In this document: one piece after another, positions 1-5,772 of the stretch | How positions within the stretch are numbered: position 1 is the stretch's first letter | Layout of the letters: the number at the start of each line of letters is the position of its first letter | Assembly (NCBI GenBank): GCA_002085385.1 | Contig: NATO01000071.1 | Coordinates: 1-9,013 of the forward strand | Length of the DNA: 9,013 nucleotides | Origin: a candidate division Zixibacteria bacterium 4484_93 | GTDB lineage: Bacteria > UBP14 > UBA6098 > 4484-93 | Reading direction: 5' to 3' | Notes under the pieces: generated by a model | Database searches by the model: none | The model's input: only the letters and a program-made list of their open reading frames with translations | What the model was told of the DNA's origin: nothing | Position numbers and translations under genes: made by a program

Positions 1-641
1 GGTGAGGAATAGACTATATTCATCTCCTCCGGCTTGGATGTGTAAAGTGTCTCCACCAGCTCGAAATCGCCCGTTACATCAAAAAGAGGAGACAACCTAT
101 TGAACACATCCTCAACAGTATTGCCGAGGATATTCACACGAACATCCTCCCCCTCGGGGACATCCTCGACAACAACGGTCGTATCCTCCGTCTCTGGTGG
201 GAGAACGAACATAGGTGAGCTTGCCCCGTTCGTCGTATGAACCCAGAGATAAAGCGGTGCCTTCTGCCCGGACAGATGGATATGCACTGTGCCTGTGTAG
301 TAGCTCTTCTCCGCTGGAGCTTCCAAAAGCGTCGCATCGAATGAGCCTGTTATCCCATAGTATGTTGTCGGGACAAATCCCGGAGCATAAAATGTTACAT
401 CGAAGGAGCGTCCCTCGTATGAAAGTTCGTAGTATCCTGCCTCGTCCGTCGTATCGACTGTATCCGGCGTCACAAAAACAAAAGCACCCTCGACTGGCTC
501 ATTATCCTCGTCCATAACATACCCAAACAGATTATACTCCGGAGCCTCGGGGGAGTTATCCTCTGGCTCCGTCGTCTTCTTCTCGCAGCCCAAAAGGCTG
601 ATAACAAGAAAGACAAGCAATAGAGCAAGCATCTTTTTCAT
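1..641 (-). CDS. Lipoprotein with carboxypeptidase-regulatory-like domain (3' end outside window)
   Basis: An open frame reads leftward from ATG 641-639 and leaves the window without a stop, giving about 213 residues of an incomplete protein. Seen: a lysine-start signal peptide (MKKML, then a hydrophobic run) ends in the lipobox LLGC with Cys19, followed by an acidic linker rich in Glu, Asp and Pro. Residues about 36-95 match the carboxypeptidase regulatory-like (CarboxypepD_reg/DUF4480 type) beta-sandwich pattern: FGYVMDEDNEPVEGAFVFV, then TTDEAGYYEL and a YAPGFVPTT segment. Residues 100-213 look like a second beta-rich region (YTGTVHIHLSG, then a hydrophobic-acidic alternation). Known for the family: such domains are non-catalytic beta folds in surface proteins. 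Inferred: an envelope-anchored lipoprotein of unknown specific role. The start is supported by an AAAGGGGAAG SD-like stretch just upstream. It follows atpC by 26 bp on the same strand, so the two may be co-transcribed. Confidence 0.82.
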   Translation of the reverse strand, partial: MKKMLALLLVFLVISLLGCEKKTTEPEDNSPEAPEYNLFGYVMDEDNEPVEGAFVFVTPDTVDTTDEAGYYELSYEGRSFDVTFYAPGFVPTTYYGITGSFDATLLEAPAEKSYYTGTVHIHLSGQKAPLYLWVHTTNGASSPMFVLPPETEDTTVVVEDVPEGEDVRVNILGNTVEDVFNRLSPLFDVTGDFELVETLYTSKPEEMNIVYSS

Positions 642-667
642 CTTCTTCCCCTTTCGATAAACCTTCT

Positions 668-1075
668 TCACTTACCTGTTCTCATCGAGGATAATGTCTC
701 TTTTATCCTTCGCTTGAGCTCCAACTCCTCTCTATCAGCGGACGGTTTCTCACCAATCTCCAGGCGGTTTCGGATGGAGCCGAGCCTGGAAGCAAGTTCC
801 TTTACCTCCTCCTTCGTGGACTCGAGGGCAACATCCGAGATTACGACCGTTTCATCCCTCTTGACATTCAAAAAACCACCGGACAGGACAAACCAATGCT
901 CGCCATCGCTCCCGCGAACATACAGGGTCTCCCCCGGGACAAGTTTTGCCACAAGCGGATAATGCCCGGCAAGGACACCGAGACTCCCCTCGGGCGTGAA
1001 GCAGGAAAGATACTCAATCTCCCCGGAGAATATCTCTCCCTCCGGACTCAGCAGGCGAAATCTGAATTCTGCCAT
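668..1075 (-). CDS. atpC: F1Fo ATP synthase epsilon subunit
   Basis: The 135-residue product has the normal length for bacterial epsilon subunits. The N-terminal beta-sandwich (about residues 1-85) shows the family pattern: F.LLSPEGEIFSG near the start, the signature GSLGVLAGHYPLVAKL around residues 30-45, and the SGGFLNVKRDETVVISD segment at 65-81. The C-terminal part (about 86-135) is Lys/Glu/Arg-rich and fits the two-helix hairpin that inhibits ATP hydrolysis. Epsilon belongs to the central stalk of F1 and couples rotation to catalysis. Oddity: it is not next to atpD or any other ATP synthase gene; upstream is a divergent sugar phosphotransferase gene and downstream a lipoprotein gene. Split ATP synthase operons are known in several phyla, but usually atpD and atpC stay together. 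No SD is visible before the ATG; the 68-bp upstream region is very AT-rich. Confidence 0.93.
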   Translation of the reverse strand: MAEFRFRLLSPEGEIFSGEIEYLSCFTPEGSLGVLAGHYPLVAKLVPGETLYVRGSDGEHWFVLSGGFLNVKRDETVVISDVALESTKEEVKELASRLGSIRNRLEIGEKPSADREELELKRRIKETLSSMRTGK

Positions 1076-1094
1076 ATCATATATTCATATAATA

Positions 1095-1123
1095 TTGACA
1101 ACTTGCATTTATCATCTTATATT
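1095..1123 (+). promoter_or_regulatory. Sigma-70-type promoter for the sugar phosphotransferase gene
   Basis: TTGACA at 1095-1100 is a perfect -35 box. A 17-base spacer leads to TATATT at 1118-1123, one mismatch from the -10 consensus. Transcription would start near 1130, leaving a leader of only about 14 bases before ATG 1144, with no SD in it. The region between 1076 and 1143 is strongly AT-rich and must also hold any promoter for atpC on the other strand; I see no convincing one. Confidence 0.7.
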
Positions 1124-1143
1124 TTAACACTATAAGCCCCTCA

Positions 1144-2595
1144 ATGCAAGATTTTTTTGAAGAGGAGAGAAGATTGATAGTAAAAACATCCGTCGAGCGA
1201 GGGATAAGATATCTTCAGGTGCTGCTCGATTTTCTTGTGATAAACCTCTCCGTTGCGCTTGCATATCTTATCCGCTTCCCGCTGGGAATTATTCCTGTCA
1301 GAGTGGCATATCAGTCATATTCCGCCTACTTCTACTCCGGCTTTATAATGAGTATCCTCTGGATTCTCATCTTCGGTTTTATGGGGCATTATGGCTCGTT
1401 TGATGTAAGGAAGACATCATCGAGGGAGGCTGCCCATCTCGCCGCAGGGGTGTTCGTCTCTGCCGTCGGAACGATGGCTCTGACATTTATATACCGCAGC
1501 TATGCATACTCCCGTCTGGTGCTTGCCATAACCGTCGCCGTGGCATATATCCTCCTCTTCGCCGAAAGGAGGGGGCTCTTCTCCCTGACACGGCTTCTCG
1601 TCAGAAAAGGGATTGGAACATCACGGATACTCCTCATCGGGAAAGGGGAAATCCTAAGTAGGATATTCAATAGATTGAAAAACGACCCGCTCACATCGCC
1701 TTGTGTCATCGGCGTCATTCCAACGGGAGACTGCCCCGATATCCCTGCGGATGCCGTCTTCGGCTCCATTGAACAGCTAAAATGGGTTCTGATTAGAGAG
1801 GGAATAACCGAGCTTATTCTGTGCGACTTCGACATATCACAGGAGGAGATTCTAAGAATAATATATGAGTGCCACAAAGAGAATATTCTGTTCGAGATGG
1901 TACCGAAGATTCACGGGCTCCTTTCGGGAAACATACGGATAGACTATATAGACGGCATAGCGACAATCGCCTTCTCCGACCTCGTTCTCAAGGGATGGCA
2001 GAGGATAGCCAAGCGCACACTGGATGTCGTCTTCACCACGATGGCTCTTATCCTTCTTCTGCCACTTTTCGCTGCAACAGCTGTAGCAATAAAGGTCACC
2101 AGCCCCGGGCCGGTATTTTTCAAGCAGGTTCGGATTGGCAGAAACGGCAGGCGGTTCTGGATGTGGAAGTTCCGCTCGATGTATGAGGACGCTGAAAGGA
2201 GACTCGCAGAACTTCTTGCCCTGAACGAAAAGGAGGGTCCGATATTCAAGATAAGAAACGACCCGAGGATAACCCCTATCGGACGCTTCATAAGACGCTA
2301 CAGCATAGATGAACTCCCGCAGCTATTCAATGTTATGCTCGGTGATATGTCCCTCGTTGGACCACGACCGCCTCTTCCCTCCGAGGTCGAGAAGTATGAG
2401 TCCTGGCAGCTAAAGAGAACCGACACGACCCCCGGGATGACAGGTTTGTGGCAGATATCCGGCCGCTCCAACACGAGCTTTGCCGATATGGTTAGACTTG
2501 ATATAAGCTACATCGAGAACTGGTCAATCTGGCTCGATATATACATCCTGATGAAGACAATCCCTGCCGTGCTCAAGAGTGAGGGTGCATATTAG
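1144..2595 (+). CDS. Polyprenyl-phosphate hexose-1-phosphate transferase (WbaP/exopolysaccharide initiating type)
   Basis: The 483-residue length is typical of long polyprenyl glycosylphosphotransferases. About four hydrophobic segments lie at residues 23-43, 62-80, 97-118 and 122-140. A Rossmann-like CoA-binding-type domain follows (RILLIGKGEI at 161-170, to about 260), then a re-entrant hydrophobic segment (about 292-318) and the C-terminal catalytic Bac_transf domain. Visible catalytic motifs are RTLDVV at 291, SPGPVFFKQVRIGRNGR at 320-336, WKFRSM at 341, RNDPRITPIGRFIRR at 371, the Asp-Glu dyad in SIDELPQ (D389, E390), DMSLVGPRP at 401-409 and PGMTGLWQISGRS at 430-442. Family knowledge: the enzyme moves a sugar-1-phosphate from a nucleotide sugar to undecaprenyl phosphate at the inner membrane, the first step of capsule, exopolysaccharide or O-antigen synthesis. 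The sugar cannot be read from the sequence. No other polysaccharide gene is next to it. An alternative TTG start at 1174, ten codons in, has GAGGAG at 1162-1167, a better SD than ATG 1144 has. Confidence 0.93.
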   Translation: MQDFFEEERRLIVKTSVERGIRYLQVLLDFLVINLSVALAYLIRFPLGIIPVRVAYQSYSAYFYSGFIMSILWILIFGFMGHYGSFDVRKTSSREAAHLAAGVFVSAVGTMALTFIYRSYAYSRLVLAITVAVAYILLFAERRGLFSLTRLLVRKGIGTSRILLIGKGEILSRIFNRLKNDPLTSPCVIGVIPTGDCPDIPADAVFGSIEQLKWVLIREGITELILCDFDISQEEILRIIYECHKENILFEMVPKIHGLLSGNIRIDYIDGIATIAFSDLVLKGWQRIAKRTLDVVFTTMALILLLPLFAATAVAIKVTSPGPVFFKQVRIGRNGRRFWMWKFRSMYEDAERRLAELLALNEKEGPIFKIRNDPRITPIGRFIRRYSIDELPQLFNVMLGDMSLVGPRPPLPSEVEKYESWQLKRTDTTPGMTGLWQISGRSNTSFADMVRLDISYIENWSIWLDIYILMKTIPAVLKSEGAY

Positions 2596-2604
2596 AGTTC
2601 CGTA

Positions 2605-3306
2605 TTATGCAGGTGAGGGCTTTCCCTTAAAAACCTGTTCAATCGGTTTGCCCATATTCTCCAGCATCCATTTCGCCGATTCCTCGAGCTCATTCCCTGG
2701 ACAGGCTTCCAGGAACTCCTGAAATGCCTCGCGAGCCTTCGGGTAATCCTTCAGTTGCTCCGAGTAGACAAATCCCATCATAAACCTTGCAGCGCAAGAT
2801 TTCTCATAATCAGGATAAATATCGAGCAGCTTCTTGTAGCAGGCAATCGCCTCGAGACTATTCCCTTTTGTCTGCGCGTCCTGGGCAATCCTGAAATACT
2901 CCCTCGGTGGAATATCGGCAAAATACTTACCTGCCCTTGCACTGTCCGCCGCCCCTTCAAAATGCTTACCAAGCAAGTACAGAGCCTCATAGTAAAGTGG
3001 GGTTTTCTCTCTTTCTGCAAAAAACAGCTTGACCTTATCGAGATAGTAGGTGGCTCTCTTCTCTTCCTTCTCTGCCGCATCGAAGAGGAGCCTGATATAT
3101 TCATCCTCATATTCCTTTATCTGCGGGCTTTCAGGGAACTTTTTGATAAGCTTCTCATAAAATCTCATCGCCCCGTCTACATCCCCTTCCCTTTTTGCCC
3201 GCTCGATGAGGGAAAGGTAGTCCTGCTCGGTTTTCTGCTCCCTCTGGCAGCCAGAGACGGCAATGACAAGCGAAAGAAAAACAGCTATTACGGGAAGATG
3301 TCTCAT
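2605..3306 (-). CDS. TPR-repeat lipoprotein
   Basis: The 233-residue product begins with MRHLPVIAVFLSLVIAVSGC, a signal peptide with lipobox AVSGC (Cys20). The rest is helical with tetratricopeptide-like repeats: about residues 28-60 (AMRFYEKLIKKFPESP), a degenerate pair around 80-135, and 137-215 with two good repeats (AIACYKKLLDIYPDYE, then AREAFQEFLEACPGNE). The tandem pattern resembles the TPR part of CpoB/YbgF and of BamD, outer-membrane-associated scaffold proteins, but no specific family can be named. Inferred: a periplasm-facing lipoprotein acting as a protein-interaction scaffold. ATG 3306-3304 is firmly supported by AAGGAGG at 3311-3317. It lies 76 bp downstream of argS on the same strand, with its own likely promoter in that gap, and converges on the sugar phosphotransferase gene with only 9 bp between stop codons and no clear terminator. 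Confidence 0.85.
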   Translation of the reverse strand: MRHLPVIAVFLSLVIAVSGCQREQKTEQDYLSLIERAKREGDVDGAMRFYEKLIKKFPESPQIKEYEDEYIRLLFDAAEKEEKRATYYLDKVKLFFAEREKTPLYYEALYLLGKHFEGAADSARAGKYFADIPPREYFRIAQDAQTKGNSLEAIACYKKLLDIYPDYEKSCAARFMMGFVYSEQLKDYPKAREAFQEFLEACPGNELEESAKWMLENMGKPIEQVFKGKPSPA

Positions 3307-3310
3307 TTCC

Positions 3311-3317
3311 CCTCCTT
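3311..3317 (-). promoter_or_regulatory. Strong ribosome binding site of the TPR lipoprotein gene
   Basis: On the minus strand AAGGAGG stands four bases before ATG 3306-3304. It is one of the best SD matches in the window and fixes this start. It also shows the organism uses anti-SD pairing, so the SD-less starts of atpC and the sugar phosphotransferase are notable. Confidence 0.75.
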
Positions 3318-3347
3318 TTCATCAATTTTCAGGAAGCTACACCCCAG

Positions 3348-3375
3348 AATATAACAGGAAACTTCCCGAACACAA
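3348..3375 (-). promoter_or_regulatory. Extended -10 promoter for the TPR lipoprotein gene
   Basis: Read on the minus strand, TTGTGT (3375-3370) is followed by a 16-base spacer ending in TGT, then TATATT (3353-3348). This gives an extended -10 (TGnTATATT) with a partial -35. The start of transcription would fall near 3341, giving a leader of about 35 bases that contains the SD. The spacer holds a short near-palindrome, GGAAGTTTCC, too small to call an operator. The gap shows no hairpin plus T-run, so argS transcripts may also read through into this gene. Confidence 0.5.
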
Positions 3376-3382
3376 GAATATT

Positions 3383-4984
3383 TTACATCCTCTCGGGGGC
3401 TTCAATCCCCAGAAGAGCAAGCCCGTCCTTTATAACCTCCGCAACAGCAAGAACAAGCGATAGCATCCCTGACGAGCGTTCCCTGTCCCCTGTTATCACA
3501 CGATGAATGTGGTAAAAATGATGAAAATCCCGTGAGAGAGCAAGAAGATAATCGGTCAGGATATGGGTTTCGAGCTCGCGAGCAGTCCGCACAATTACAT
3601 CCGGATACTCCGCAACCCTCCTCGCAAGATGCAGGAACTCCGGTATCCCAAGCAGATTTTCTATACTCCCTGGGGTTATCCCACGAAGCCCTGCGAGTCT
3701 CTCAATCGAGCGAATCCTGGCGTGGGCATACTTAACATAATATACAGGGTTCTCCTCCGATTCCTTCCTGGCAAGTTCGAGGTCGAAGTCGAGGTGTGCT
3801 CCGACACGCCGGTCGAGAAAGAAGAACCTTGCTACATCCGTATCTATCTCACCCAAAAGCTCATTCAGGGTGACAAGCTCTCCTCTGCGCTTGGACATTT
3901 TCCTTCTTTTCCCCTCCTCAACAATATTCACCTGCTGGAGAAGTATAGCGGAAAACGCCCTATCATATCCGAGGGAACGGAGGGCGAGCTGCATTCTCTT
4001 GATATGCCCGTGGTGGTCGGGTCCCCAGATGTCCCACACATGGCTGAACCCTCTCTGGAATTTGTCGAGATGATATGCTATATCGACGGCGAAGTATGAG
4101 TATTCCCCGTCGGATTTGACTAACACATAATCCTGCTCCGATTCGGGGTCAAGAGATGTCGCTGCAAACCAGATTGCTCCATCCTTCTCATAGACAAGAT
4201 GCTTCTTGTCAAGCTCAGAGATGAGCTTCTCCACTCTCCCTGACGAGCGGAGCTCCCTCTCAGAGACCCAGCTGTCAAAACAGACACCAAACCGCTTAAG
4301 CGTTTCTTTTATATCGTCTGTTATGCGAGAGAGTATCCAATCAGATAGCCTATCATCCGGGACATTCTCCTCTATCGCATCTCTGGCATAGTCAAGCAGA
4401 TACTCCCCGTGGTATCCCTCGTCAGGTATGTCCGCTCTCTCACCCTTGAGTTGTTTTATCCTTGCCCTGAGCGACTCGGTTAGAAGTCTTACCTGATTCC
4501 CCGCGTCGTTTAGATAGTATTCTCCCTTTACATCATAACCCACTCTTCTCAGTATGTTGACAAGACTGCTCCCGACAGCGGCTGCCCTTGCCGAGACGAC
4601 ATTCAGCGGTCCTGTCGGGTTGGCACTGACATATTCAATCTGGACAAACTCACCATCGGAGAGCCTGCGGACAAGAGAAGCAAGTTTGCCGGAGATAATA
4701 TCCCCGATAAGCTTTGAGAAGAAGGTTTTGCCAAAATGGAAGTTAATGTATCCCCCTTGAGTTGTTACCCTCTCGAACAGCTCCGATGTGGAGGCAAGCT
4801 CTTTTGCAATCTTCTCAGAGATGACATTCGGAGAGCTTCCGAGTCTCTTTGCAAGCTGGAAAGCAACAGATGTCGACATATCTCCGAACTCCGGTTTCTT
4901 CGGTCTGGAGAGCGGGATTGCCTCCTTGTAATCTATTCCGAAGGAGGAGCGGATAGCTTCCCTTACGACATCCTCAATCCCCAT
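3383..4984 (-). CDS. argS: Arginyl-tRNA synthetase with altered HIGH motif
   Basis: The 533-residue product (family usually about 550-580) charges tRNA-Arg with arginine in the cytoplasm. Domain order: N-terminal Add-1 tRNA-elbow domain (about 1-85, with KPEFGDMSTSVAFQLAK and QGGYINF), catalytic Rossmann domain (about 112-390) and C-terminal DALR anticodon-binding domain (about 413-533, ending in the typical LLGIEAPERM). Conserved catalytic landmarks are VSANPTGPL at 119-127, YYLNDAGNQ at 156-164, WGPDHHGH at 320-327, KMSKRRGE at 362-369 and DVARFFFLDRR at 383-393. Oddity: where HIGH/HVGH should stand, residues 128-131 read NVVS (bases 4592-4603), so both histidines are absent although flanks align well. 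The KMSK loop keeps both lysines. ATG 4984 overlaps rsfS by 11 bp and is preceded by AGGGAGGAGG at 4988-4997, so translation is probably coupled to rsfS. Confidence 0.95.
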   Translation of the reverse strand: MGIEDVVREAIRSSFGIDYKEAIPLSRPKKPEFGDMSTSVAFQLAKRLGSSPNVISEKIAKELASTSELFERVTTQGGYINFHFGKTFFSKLIGDIISGKLASLVRRLSDGEFVQIEYVSANPTGPLNVVSARAAAVGSSLVNILRRVGYDVKGEYYLNDAGNQVRLLTESLRARIKQLKGERADIPDEGYHGEYLLDYARDAIEENVPDDRLSDWILSRITDDIKETLKRFGVCFDSWVSERELRSSGRVEKLISELDKKHLVYEKDGAIWFAATSLDPESEQDYVLVKSDGEYSYFAVDIAYHLDKFQRGFSHVWDIWGPDHHGHIKRMQLALRSLGYDRAFSAILLQQVNIVEEGKRRKMSKRRGELVTLNELLGEIDTDVARFFFLDRRVGAHLDFDLELARKESEENPVYYVKYAHARIRSIERLAGLRGITPGSIENLLGIPEFLHLARRVAEYPDVIVRTARELETHILTDYLLALSRDFHHFYHIHRVITGDRERSSGMLSLVLAVAEVIKDGLALLGIEAPERM

Positions 4985-5351
4985 ATACCTCCTCCCTCGT
5001 CACATCGCCCCAGAACTCCTCAATCCGATATAACGAGCGTGCATCTGGCAGCATTATGTGAACGATGACATCGAAATAATCGATAAGCACCCAGGAGAGC
5101 GCCTCCTTTCCCTCTATATGGTGGGGGAAACAACCTTGTTTCTTCAGCCTTTTCACTATCTCATCGGATAAAGCATCGACCTGCGTTGTGCTATTCGCCG
5201 AGCATAGAAGGAAAAAGTCGGTGAAATCTGCTACCTCGTGCAGATGCAGCAAAACGACATCCTCACCCTTCTTCGAGAGGATTATCTCCGCTATCTCGAT
5301 GGCAAGCTTTCTCGATTTATCAATCCTGCTTTTTTCCAAGGTATCTTTCAT
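4974..5351 (-). CDS. rsfS: Ribosomal silencing factor RsfS
   Basis: With ATG 5351-5349 the product has 125 residues, a normal RsfS (YbeB/DUF143) length. Family features in order: an amphipathic N-terminal stretch ending KLAIEIAEIILSKKGEDVVLL, the ADFTDFFLLCSANSTTQVDAL block matching the usual S..aDyFvi..G.S..qv.ai pattern, the IEGKEALSWVLIDYFDVIVHI core, and the C-terminal YRIEEFWGD. RsfS binds ribosomal protein uL14 and blocks joining of the 50S and 30S subunits, lowering translation under starvation. Start choice: an in-frame TTG lies at 5363-5361, but GGAAAGGA (5354-5361) sits just before ATG 5351 and overlaps that TTG, so the ATG is preferred. The gene overlaps the upstream LytR_C gene by 32 bp and argS by 11 bp, pointing to translational coupling of all three. 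Confidence 0.93.
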   Translation of the reverse strand: MKDTLEKSRIDKSRKLAIEIAEIILSKKGEDVVLLHLHEVADFTDFFLLCSANSTTQVDALSDEIVKRLKKQGCFPHHIEGKEALSWVLIDYFDVIVHIMLPDARSLYRIEEFWGDVTREEVYGD

Positions 5352-5745
5352 AATCCTTTCCAACGATAATGGTTACATCACAATTGTGTTCTCCCCTCTG
5401 CAAAAGGACAGCATTTCTCCTTGGGGCAAGTATCGAAAGGAGTTTGCTCTGCTCAGGAGTGGGTCTTGTGCGTAGAAGGAAAATTGTTTCTGTGTAGCAA
5501 GGAAGCTCTGCGTTATCCACCCGAACAACATCGTAGCCAAGCTCCCACAATCTGTCCCGGAACCTTGCAGCAAGACCGTTTATCCCTGCTCCGTTCAGAA
5601 CCTCTATCTTGAGTTTTCCCGACGGCACATACACAGCTTTCCCTTCGGGCTTCGGGGTTCTATTGTCTATATCGACGAAAAGATACCCTACGGCAAACCC
5701 GGCGATAAAAAGAAAGGAGAGAATGATGAGTAGCTTATCTATCAT
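5320..5745 (-). CDS. Membrane-anchored LytR C-terminal (LytR_C) domain protein
   Basis: The 141-residue product has one N-terminal membrane segment (about residues 4-24, IDKLLIILSFLFIAGFAVGY) with little before it, then a short linker and a single LytR_C-type domain (about 45-131). Signature stretches are KIEVLNGAGINGLAARF at 46-62, LGYDVVRVDNAE at 69-80 and the closing strand DVTIIVGKDY at 123-132. In LytR-CpsA-Psr proteins this domain follows the catalytic phosphotransferase domain; here it stands alone, so no enzymatic activity is predicted. Family knowledge: stand-alone LytR_C proteins occur next to rsfS in several phyla, but their function is unknown. Topology suggests a domain outside the cytoplasmic membrane. 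The ATG has a weak AGGTG-type SD. It lies 27 bp after the propeller gene and its 3' end overlaps rsfS. Confidence 0.85.
   Translation of the reverse strand: MIDKLLIILSFLFIAGFAVGYLFVDIDNRTPKPEGKAVYVPSGKLKIEVLNGAGINGLAARFRDRLWELGYDVVRVDNAELPCYTETIFLLRTRPTPEQSKLLSILAPRRNAVLLQRGEHNCDVTIIVGKDYERYLGKKQD
5354..5361 (-). promoter_or_regulatory. Ribosome binding site deciding the rsfS start
   Basis: GGAAAGGA on the minus strand lies two bases before ATG 5351-5349 (AAGGA core, short spacing) and inside the 3' end of the LytR_C gene. It occupies the bases right after the possible TTG start at 5363, so it cannot serve that codon. It therefore supports the shorter 125-residue RsfS. Confidence 0.55.
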
Positions 5746-5772
5746 CGCACCTGCAATATAAAGAGAGACATC

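Noticed and set aside
215..517. Plus-strand open frame of 100 codons, and a minus-strand frame at 134-337
   Set aside because: Both are shadows of the truncated lipoprotein gene, which stays open from 641 to the window edge with a signal peptide and a recognisable domain.
896..1135. Plus-strand open frame of 79 codons running through atpC and the intergenic region
   Set aside because: It is antisense to atpC over most of its length and covers the promoter of the next gene; no SD or family match.
2596..2640. Terminator between the convergent genes (AGGG-CTTT-CCCT element)
   Set aside because: The stem is only about four pairs and no T-run follows on either strand, so I do not call it.
2755..3354. 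Plus-strand open frame of 199 codons antisense to the TPR lipoprotein
   Set aside because: The minus-strand gene has a lipobox, TPRs, an SD and a promoter; the plus frame shows none of these.
3563..4099. Plus-strand open frame of 178 codons antisense to argS
   Set aside because: The opposite strand encodes well-conserved ArgRS sequence; this frame has no recognisable motif.
5349..5363. Longer RsfS starting at TTG 5363
   Set aside because: GGAAAGGA overlaps and follows that TTG and is placed to serve ATG 5351, which gives a normal-length RsfS.
5320..5745. LytR-CpsA-Psr cell-wall ligase
   Set aside because: Only the C-terminal LytR_C domain is present; the catalytic LCP domain and its arginines are missing.
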